Shown piece after piece: positions 1 through 5,098 of a stretch of 15,489 nucleotides of DNA. Numbering within the stretch: the stretch's first letter is position 1; the number at the start of each line of letters is the position of its first letter. The DNA comes from Bacteroidota bacterium (lineage in GTDB: Bacteria > Bacteroidota > Bacteroidia > Chitinophagales > Chitinophagaceae). The stretch covers positions 1 through 15,489 of the forward strand of contig CANHOY010000017.1 of assembly GCA_947462495.1 (NCBI GenBank), given 5' to 3'. Position numbers and translations under genes: made by a program. The notes below the pieces were generated by a model. That model made no database searches and was not told the DNA's origin. It saw nothing but the letters and a program-made list of their open reading frames with translations.

Positions 1-48
1 TGTGTAAACAAAAAGGCAAATAAAATACTTCGTTTTTGACAAAAAGTA

Positions 49-56
49 TATTTTTG
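49..56 (+). promoter_or_regulatory. Putative -7 promoter element of acpP
   Basis: The octamer TATTTTTG fits the Bacteroidota -7 consensus TAnnTTTG exactly. If transcription starts about four bases after the final G, the acpP leader is about 20 nt. No good -33 TTG is seen 17-23 bases upstream; the only nearby TTG (36-38) is too close. The call rests on the -7 match, its position, and similar boxes upstream of iscS, gldFG, terC, lspA and ileS. Confidence 0.45.
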
Positions 57-79
57 CGCCGTAAACAAAACTTTTTACA

Positions 80-316
80 ATGTCAGACATCGCTACTAGA
101 GTTAAAAAAATCATCGTTGACAAATTAGGTGTAGATGAAGCAGAAGTTACAAACGAAGCTTCTTTTACAAATGATTTGGGAGCAGATTCATTAGACACCG
201 TTGAATTAATTATGGAGTTTGAAAAAGAGTTCAACATTTCTATTCCAGATGAACAAGCAGAAACTATTACCACCGTTGGACAAGCTGTTGCTTATTTAGA
301 AGAGCACGCTAAGTAA
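80..316 (+). CDS. acpP: Acyl carrier protein
   Basis: This is the acyl carrier protein of type II fatty-acid synthesis, a small acidic cytosolic protein that carries growing acyl chains as thioesters on a phosphopantetheine arm. The 78-residue length is normal for the family. The attachment motif GADSLDT is at residues 34-40, with Ser37 as the residue expected to be modified by holo-ACP synthase. The hydrophobic face of helix II (VELIMEFEKEFNI) and the C-terminal helix are recognisable. The ATG at 80 gives the standard N-terminus, and a -7 promoter box lies 24 bases upstream. fabF and rnc follow in the order common to many bacteria, but a terminator-like hairpin separates acpP from fabF, which would let acpP be made in excess of its partner enzymes. 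Confidence 0.97.
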   Translation: MSDIATRVKKIIVDKLGVDEAEVTNEASFTNDLGADSLDTVELIMEFEKEFNISIPDEQAETITTVGQAVAYLEEHAK

Positions 317-319
317 TTT

Positions 320-339
320 AAACTTTAATTTAAAAGTTT
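320..339 (+). other. A/U-rich hairpin just after acpP
   Basis: AAACTTT (320-326) is the exact reverse complement of AAAGTTT (333-339), with a six-base loop, starting four bases after the acpP stop. The stem has one G-C pair and would be weak, so it may be chance in A+T-rich DNA. It could also help protect the acpP mRNA 3' end. It is separate from the stronger terminator downstream. Confidence 0.3.
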
Positions 340-363
340 CGATTTGAGCCATCGGCATATTTT

Positions 364-403
364 AATCCGCCTTTTTGAGCCTTTGCTTTAAAGGCGGATT
401 TTT
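364..403 (+). terminator. Intrinsic terminator or attenuator between acpP and fabF
   Basis: AATCCGCCTTT (364-374) pairs perfectly over 11 bp with AAAGGCGGATT (390-400), leaving a 15-base loop. A T-run follows (399-403, then more Ts from 406). The loop holds a second GCCTTT (379-384) that can pair instead with 390-395, giving a 6-bp stem that excludes the large one. fabF begins 18 bases after the first T-run with no promoter box between, so fabF and rnc probably depend on read-through. Confidence 0.75.
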
Positions 404-420
404 AATTTTTTAAAAAGACC

Positions 421-1677
421 ATGATGTATTCCAAAAGAATTGTAGTAACAGGAATTGGCGCTTTAACACCCATTGGAAATGACCTAGACACTTACTGGGA
501 AAGTTTAATTAATGGAGTTTCAGGATCAGACATGATTACTCAATTTGATGCGTCAAAGTTCAAAACCAGATTTGCGTGTGAAATAAAGGGCTTTGATCCA
601 GAAGCATTTATGGAAAAAAAAGAAGCCAGAAAATTAGACCGATTTTCACAAATAGCATTAGTTGCCAGCGATCAAGCGGTAGCCGATGCAGGCATTACCG
701 CAGACAATGTAGATCACGATAGAGTGGGTGTTATTTTTGCTAGTGGTATTGGGGGCTTGAATACTTTTACGGAAGAAGTAATAAATTACTCCAAGGGAGA
801 TGGTACACCCAGATTTAATCCTTTCTTTATTCCAAAAATGATATTAGATATTGCGGCAGGTCAAATTTCTATGAAACATGGTTTTAGAGGTCCCAACTTT
901 GCGGTAGTAAGTGCTTGTGCTTCAAGTACCAATGCTATTATTGTTGCCATGGACAATTTAAAATTAGGCAAAGCAGATATTATTATAACAGGAGGTGCGG
1001 AAGCGGTAATTGGCATTGCAGGTATGGCCGGGTTCAATGCTATGAAAGCCATGAGTGAAAGAAACGACGATCCAAAAACAGCCAGTCGACCTTATGATAA
1101 AGACCGTGATGGGTTTATTATGGGAGAAGCTTCGGGTGTATTGGTATTAGAAGAATTAGAACACGCCAAGAGACGTGGTGCAAAGATATATTGCGAAGTA
1201 GTGGGTGGCGGAGCTACAGCAGACGCTTATCATTTAACAGCACCACACCCTGAAGGATTGGGTGCAAAAAATGTAATGAATGCTGCATTAAGAGATGCGG
1301 GCATGCAGGCTAATGAAATTGATTATATTAATACACATGGTACTTCTACCCCTTTGGGAGATATAGCTGAAGCCAAAGCTATTACTGCAGTATTTGGCGA
1401 GCATTCTTATAACTTAAACATAAGTTCTACCAAATCTATGACTGGGCATTGCTTAGGTGCAGCAGGCGTGATTGAAGCCATTGCTTGTATACAAGCTGTC
1501 ATCCATGACATTGTACCTCCTACTATTAATCACTTTACCGACGACCCCGATTTAGATCCAAAACTTAATTTTACTTTTAATAAAGCACAAAAAAGAGTGG
1601 TGAATGCTGCATTAAGTAATACGTTTGGATTTGGCGGACACAATGCTTGCGTAATTGTGAAAAAATACAAAGCCTAA
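421..1677 (+). CDS. fabF: 3-oxoacyl-[acyl-carrier-protein] synthase II
   Basis: This beta-ketoacyl-ACP synthase II condenses malonyl-ACP with an acyl-ACP in each elongation round of fatty-acid synthesis in the cytosol. The thiolase-fold Cys-His-His triad is visible: Cys166 in SACASS, His306 in NTHGTSTPLGD and His343 in TGHCLGAAG. The C-terminal glycine-rich GFGGHN is at 403-408. The 418-residue length is typical, and the triad plus overall pattern fits FabF better than FabB or FabH. Two ATGs stand in tandem at 421 and 424; either gives a normal N-terminus (YSKRIVVTGIGALTPIGN). acpP, its substrate carrier, lies upstream beyond a terminator, and rnc follows after four bases, so fabF and rnc are probably one transcript. 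Confidence 0.96.
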   Translation: MMYSKRIVVTGIGALTPIGNDLDTYWESLINGVSGSDMITQFDASKFKTRFACEIKGFDPEAFMEKKEARKLDRFSQIALVASDQAVADAGITADNVDHDRVGVIFASGIGGLNTFTEEVINYSKGDGTPRFNPFFIPKMILDIAAGQISMKHGFRGPNFAVVSACASSTNAIIVAMDNLKLGKADIIITGGAEAVIGIAGMAGFNAMKAMSERNDDPKTASRPYDKDRDGFIMGEASGVLVLEELEHAKRRGAKIYCEVVGGGATADAYHLTAPHPEGLGAKNVMNAALRDAGMQANEIDYINTHGTSTPLGDIAEAKAITAVFGEHSYNLNISSTKSMTGHCLGAAGVIEAIACIQAVIHDIVPPTINHFTDDPDLDPKLNFTFNKAQKRVVNAALSNTFGFGGHNACVIVKKYKA

Positions 1678-1681
1678 CTTA

Positions 1682-2416
1682 TTGGATGGGCGTTCTATAT
1701 CATTTATATTGAAAAGATTAAGACATATATTTTCTTTTTTTAAAAAGTCCGAGTTTGAAATAAACTTGTCGCATTTAATTGGTTATCGTACCAAAAGCAT
1801 TTTACTTTTTCAAACTGCACTCAATCATAGGTCTGTAAAAGACAATCCTACTGAAAATAATGAAAGGCTTGAATTTTTAGGGGATGCAATTATAAGCGCT
1901 GTAGTAGCCGATTATTTATTTAAAAAGTATCCTTATAAAGGAGAAGGCTTTTTAACAGAGATGCGCAGTAAAATGGTGAATAGGCAACAATTGAATCATA
2001 TTGGAGTGCAAATGGGCTTGCGTAAAATGACTCGATTCAATAAAATGGATGGCAGTTTAAGAACAAGTCAAATATTTGGAAATACTTTGGAAGCCTTGGT
2101 GGGAGCCATTTATTTAGATAAAAAATATGACTTTACTAAAGTTTGGATTTTAGAAAAAATGATACAACCTTATTTGTTCATGGAAGATTTAGAACAAATA
2201 GACATCAACATTAAAAATAAAATTATTGGATGGGCTTCTAAGCAAGGGAAGCAAATTGATTTTGTTTTAGCAGGAGAGCAATTAGAAGGTCGACGCAGAT
2301 TATTTACCATTAATGTGGTCATAGATGGAGAAGTGGTCACTGCACAAAGGGGATATACTAAAAAAGATGCTAGCCAATTGGCGGCACAAAAAGCCATTGA
2401 AATTCTAGGAATTTAA
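1682..2416 (+). CDS. rnc: Ribonuclease III
   Basis: Ribonuclease III cleaves double-stranded RNA during rRNA maturation and mRNA turnover. The catalytic domain spans about residues 28-165 and contains the signature NNERLEFLGDA (59-69) with metal-binding Glu and Asp. The second acidic cluster reads GNTLEALVGAIYLD (133-146): Glu137 is kept, but the position that is Asp114 in the E. coli enzyme is Asn134. A rather degenerate dsRNA-binding domain follows (about 176-244, ending in TKKDASQLAAQKAIEIL). There is no in-frame ATG before the catalytic core. The start given is a TTG four bases after the fabF stop; an alternative TTG at 1709 gives a 235-residue protein beginning MKRLRHIF. The gene converges on the epimerase gene with five bases between stops and no visible terminator. 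Confidence 0.93.
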   Translation: MDGRSISFILKRLRHIFSFFKKSEFEINLSHLIGYRTKSILLFQTALNHRSVKDNPTENNERLEFLGDAIISAVVADYLFKKYPYKGEGFLTEMRSKMVNRQQLNHIGVQMGLRKMTRFNKMDGSLRTSQIFGNTLEALVGAIYLDKKYDFTKVWILEKMIQPYLFMEDLEQIDINIKNKIIGWASKQGKQIDFVLAGEQLEGRRRLFTINVVIDGEVVTAQRGYTKKDASQLAAQKAIEILGI

Positions 2417-2421
2417 TTTAC

Positions 2422-2823
2422 TCATCTACTTTGGCAAAGTTCAATAAGTACACCATTTGTTTCTTTGGGATGTACAAAACAAACCCATTTGTTATCGGCC
2501 CCAATTTTTGGACGCTCGTTTAAAAGGGTAAAGCCTTCTTTTTTTAGTCGCTCCATTTCCTCAACAATATTGGGCACTTCAAAAGCAATATGGTGCATGC
2601 CTTCCCCTTTTTTATCAATAAATTTTGCAATCACCCCGGAAGGATCGGTACTTTCCAGCAGTTCAATTTTGGAGTTTTGTTGAAGAAAAAACGCGGTATT
2701 TACTTCTTCGCTATCTATCTTTTCTGTTTTGTAACAAGGGCTGCCTAATAGCTTTTCAAATAAGGGGATGCTTGTTTGTAAGTTTTTAACTGCAATGCCG
2801 ATGTGTTCTACCTTATAGTCCAT
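2422..2823 (-). CDS. mce: Methylmalonyl-CoA epimerase
   Basis: This is a vicinal-oxygen-chelate (glyoxalase-fold) protein of 133 residues, the usual length of methylmalonyl-CoA epimerase. The enzyme interconverts (S)- and (R)-methylmalonyl-CoA in the pathway linking propionyl-CoA to succinyl-CoA. It has two beta-alpha-beta-beta-beta modules: the first opens with VEHIGIAVKNL (His7) and the second with HHIAFEV (His77/His78). The likely metal ligands are His7, Glu54 in KIELLES, one of the central histidines, and Glu128 in NGVLIEL. The motif HPKETNGVLIEL is characteristic of this family and separates it from glyoxalase I. The gene is alone on the minus strand, convergent with rnc and divergent from iscS; no mutase or carboxylase gene is in view, so the pathway assignment rests on family resemblance. 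Confidence 0.88.
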   Translation of the reverse strand: MDYKVEHIGIAVKNLQTSIPLFEKLLGSPCYKTEKIDSEEVNTAFFLQQNSKIELLESTDPSGVIAKFIDKKGEGMHHIAFEVPNIVEEMERLKKEGFTLLNERPKIGADNKWVCFVHPKETNGVLIELCQSR

Positions 2824-2848
2824 ACTAACTTTGTTTTACGAATTGGGA

Positions 2849-2879
2849 AAAAATTACCTTTAATGCCTAACGAATTCAA
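2849..2879 (-). promoter_or_regulatory. Possible promoter of the epimerase gene
   Basis: On the minus strand, TTG (plus-strand CAA at 2877-2879) is followed after 20 bases by TAATTTTT (plus-strand 2849-2856). The second box differs from the consensus TAnnTTTG at the last base only. Spacing and distance to the start codon are plausible (a leader of roughly 22 nt). A+T-rich DNA makes chance matches easy, so this is tentative. Confidence 0.3.
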
Positions 2880-2899
2880 TAAAATCAAGCCTTAAGCTT

Positions 2900-2907
2900 T
2901 ACTTTTG
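2900..2907 (+). promoter_or_regulatory. Putative -7 promoter element of iscSUA
   Basis: TACTTTTG matches TAnnTTTG exactly and ends 26 bases before the iscS ATG, giving a predicted leader of about 23 nt. No TTG stands at the expected -33 distance. No operator resembling an IscR site was recognised in the 110-bp divergent region, and iscR is not in this window. Confidence 0.45.
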
Positions 2908-2933
2908 TGCTTTAGAAAAAATCAAATTCGGAT

Positions 2934-4151
2934 ATGTTAAAATTACCAATTTATCTTGATCATAACGCAACTACTCCTATGGATCCTAGGGTTTTAGAAG
3001 CGATGATCCCCTATTTTGTAGAAAATTTCGGAAATGCGGCCAGCCGTAACCATTCTTTTGGATGGCAAGCGGAAGAGGCGGTGGATTATGCTCGTGAGCA
3101 AGTGGCGCAATTGATTGGTGCCGACCCTAAAGAAATCATATTTACTTCTGGTGCTACCGAAGGTGATAATTTAGGTATCAAAGGGGTGTATGAAATGTAT
3201 GCTAGTAAAGGAAACCATATTATTACCTGTACGACCGAACATAAAGCAGTGTTAGATACCTGTAAGCACCTTGAAAAATTAGGCGCCGAAGTAACTTATT
3301 TAGAAGTGCAACCCGATGGCTTAATCGACTTAAAGCAATTGGAAGCAGCCATGAAACCTACTACTATTTTGGTAGCTATCATGTATGCCAATAATGAAAT
3401 TGGAGTAGTTCAGCCGGTGAAAGAAATTAGCGCCATTGCCAAAAAACATGGAGCTTTATTTTTTACAGATGCGGTGCAAGCAGTGGGAAAAATTCCAGTG
3501 AATGTGATTGCAGATGGAATTGATATTATGGCTTTTACTGCGCATAAAATGTATGGTCCAAAAGGCGTAGGTGCTTTGTATGTGAGACGTAAAAATCCAC
3601 GTGTAAAAGTAACTGCACAAGTAGATGGTGGCGGACACGAAAGAGGTATGCGCAGTGGTACTTTAAATGTACCAGGCATTGTTGGTTTTGGTAAATGTTG
3701 TGAATTAGCACGTTTAGAGATGGCATCAGACACAGAAAGAATTTCAAAATTGAGAGATAAATTAGAGAATGCTTTAAAGCAAATTGATGAATCTTATGTC
3801 AATGGAAATCCAGCACATCGCTTACCACATGTAAGTAATATTTCTTTCAAATATGTAGAAGGCGAAGGATTGATGATGGGCTTTAATAAGGACATCGCTT
3901 TGTCTTCTGGATCAGCCTGTACTTCTGCCTCTTTAGAGCCTAGTTATGTATTAAAAGCTTTAGGACTAGGAGATGACTTAGCACACAGTTCACTTCGTTT
4001 TGGATTGGGTAGGTATACTACCGAAGAGCAAATTGATTTTACCATTAAAGCAGTAACAGATACTGTTTTAAAATTAAGAGAGATGAGTCCTTTATGGGAA
4101 ATGTTTAAAGAAGGTATTGACATTGACGCGATTCAATGGGCACATCATTAA
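2934..4151 (+). CDS. iscS: Cysteine desulfurase IscS
   Basis: This PLP-dependent class V aminotransferase-fold enzyme takes sulfur from L-cysteine, forms a persulfide on its own cysteine, and passes it to IscU for Fe-S cluster assembly. The PLP-binding lysine is Lys205 in TAHKMYGPKG, and His103 in CTTEHKAVLD is the conserved active-site histidine. The persulfide-carrying Cys329 sits in the extended mobile loop SSGSACTSASLEPSYVLKAL, the group I type, unlike the short loop of SufS. The 405-residue length and the C-terminal QWAHH, resembling the IscU-docking tail of E. coli IscS, support IscS over NifS or SufS. It heads a tight iscS-iscU-iscA block. The genes usually found with it elsewhere (iscR, hscB, hscA, fdx) are absent here. 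Confidence 0.95.
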   Translation: MLKLPIYLDHNATTPMDPRVLEAMIPYFVENFGNAASRNHSFGWQAEEAVDYAREQVAQLIGADPKEIIFTSGATEGDNLGIKGVYEMYASKGNHIITCTTEHKAVLDTCKHLEKLGAEVTYLEVQPDGLIDLKQLEAAMKPTTILVAIMYANNEIGVVQPVKEISAIAKKHGALFFTDAVQAVGKIPVNVIADGIDIMAFTAHKMYGPKGVGALYVRRKNPRVKVTAQVDGGGHERGMRSGTLNVPGIVGFGKCCELARLEMASDTERISKLRDKLENALKQIDESYVNGNPAHRLPHVSNISFKYVEGEGLMMGFNKDIALSSGSACTSASLEPSYVLKALGLGDDLAHSSLRFGLGRYTTEEQIDFTIKAVTDTVLKLREMSPLWEMFKEGIDIDAIQWAHH

Positions 4152-4213
4152 TAATTTCACCCTATTCATTTAATATTTTTTTAATAATTTTACAATAATA
4201 AAAACAAACCATC

Positions 4214-4630
4214 ATGGCTTATTCAGATAAAGTAATTGATCATTATTCCAATCCTAAAAATGTAGGCACTTTAGACAAATCTTCTAAAAGTGTAGGAACA
4301 GGATTAGTAGGTGCTCCAGAATGTGGAGACGTTATGCGTTTGCAAATTGAAGTGGATCAAGCTACAGGAATCATTACCGATGCAAAATTTAAAACCTTTG
4401 GTTGTGGTTCGGCTATTGCTTCTTCTTCTTTGGCCACCGAGTGGTTAAAAGGAAAAACTGTGGACGAAGCAGTTAAAATTGACAATATGGATTTAGTAGA
4501 GGAATTAAATTTACCTCCTGTAAAAATACATTGCTCCGTTTTAGCAGAAGATGCTATTAAAGCAGCCATCAATGATTTTCGTATAAAGAATGGTTTGGCT
4601 GAATTGGTGTTTGAACAAAGCCATGTATAA
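4214..4630 (+). CDS. iscU: Fe-S cluster assembly scaffold IscU
   Basis: IscU is the cytosolic scaffold on which iron and IscS-derived sulfur are built into [2Fe-2S] and [4Fe-4S] clusters. All ligands are present: Cys37 and Asp39 in APECGD, Cys64 in FGCGSAIASSS, and His106-Cys107 in KIHCSVLAEDA. The chaperone-recognition motif LPPVK is at residues 100-104, implying an HscA/HscB-type chaperone elsewhere in the genome. The 138-residue length is slightly above the E. coli protein because of the C-terminal extension (LAELVFEQSHV). It lies 62 bases after iscS in an A+T-rich spacer with no convincing promoter or terminator, so co-transcription with iscS is likely. Confidence 0.96.
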   Translation: MAYSDKVIDHYSNPKNVGTLDKSSKSVGTGLVGAPECGDVMRLQIEVDQATGIITDAKFKTFGCGSAIASSSLATEWLKGKTVDEAVKIDNMDLVEELNLPPVKIHCSVLAEDAIKAAINDFRIKNGLAELVFEQSHV

Positions 4631-4661
4631 TTTATTCATCAACGAGTAAGCTGTTAAAACG

Positions 4662-5018
4662 ATGAGTGAAGTAGCCCAAGAGAATTCAATTTATGTAAGC
4701 GAAAAAGCCAAGGCCAAGGTGTTGCAGTTAATGCAAGACGCTGGTGTTACTGGTGATGCCTCTTATTTTTTGAGAGTAGGTGTTGTGGGTGGTGGATGTT
4801 CTGGCTTAAGTTATAAATTAGACTTTGACAATGAAATAAAGCCCATGGATCAAGTTTTTGAAGACAATGGGGTAAAAATTGTTACTGATTTAAAAAGCTT
4901 TTTATATTTGGTCAATACAGAATTAGAATTCTCTGATGGCCTCAATGGGAAAGGCTTTTTCTTTAACAATCCCAACGCTAGTAGAAGTTGCGGATGTGGA
5001 GATAGTTTTGCGGTTTAA
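4662..5018 (+). CDS. iscA: Iron-sulfur cluster carrier, IscA/ErpA family (A-type)
   Basis: This A-type carrier accepts Fe-S clusters from the scaffold and delivers them to target enzymes. The three family cysteines are visible: Cys46 in VGGGCSGLSY, and Cys110 and Cys112 in the C-terminal CGCGDSF. At 118 residues it is a little longer than E. coli IscA because of an N-terminal stretch of about ten residues. A-type carriers are hard to tell apart by sequence alone, but its place 31 bases after iscU favours IscA over ErpA or SufA. It is the last gene of the isc operon; a strong hairpin terminator starts 38 bases after the stop codon. Confidence 0.92.
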   Translation: MSEVAQENSIYVSEKAKAKVLQLMQDAGVTGDASYFLRVGVVGGGCSGLSYKLDFDNEIKPMDQVFEDNGVKIVTDLKSFLYLVNTELEFSDGLNGKGFFFNNPNASRSCGCGDSFAV

Positions 5019-5055
5019 GTAAAATAGATGAAAATATAAGATTCTTATTATATTC

Positions 5056-5085
5056 AATGCCTCGATAACTCGGGGCATTTTTTTT
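5056..5085 (+). terminator. Intrinsic terminator of the isc operon
   Basis: AATGCCTCG (5056-5064) pairs with CGGGGCATT (5071-5079) over 9 bp, one of them G-U, with the six-base loop ATAACT. Eight Ts follow at 5078-5085. This is a textbook rho-independent terminator. It separates isc from gldFG, whose promoter box begins two bases after the T-run. Confidence 0.88.
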
Positions 5086-5086
5086 G

Positions 5087-5094
5087 TAGCTTTG
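5087..5094 (+). promoter_or_regulatory. Putative -7 promoter element of gldFG, near the start codon
   Basis: TAGCTTTG matches TAnnTTTG exactly. It ends four bases before the ATG at 5099, so the expected start of transcription falls at or within a base or two of the start codon, suggesting a leaderless mRNA. The upstream -33 region overlaps the isc terminator stem and has no TTG. A new promoter is expected here because the terminator blocks read-through. Confidence 0.45.
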
Positions 5095-5098
5095 GTGC

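Noticed and set aside
2428..2440. Inverted repeat ACTTTGGCAAAGT between rnc and mce as a terminator
   Set aside because: The stem is 5 bp with a 3-base loop, has one G-C pair and no T-run on either side, and it lies inside the mce coding end.
3410..3747. Minus-strand open frames opposite iscS
   Set aside because: They overlap a clearly conserved gene, have no family resemblance and lie in shadow frames.
4190..4200. Promoter-like TAATTTTA before iscU
   Set aside because: It differs from the -7 consensus at the last base, has no partner -33 element, and lies in a run of A and T where such matches are expected by chance.
4637..4666. Short inverted repeat TCATC/GATGA spanning the iscA start
   Set aside because: A 5-bp stem with a loop of about 20 bases is too weak to be meaningful.
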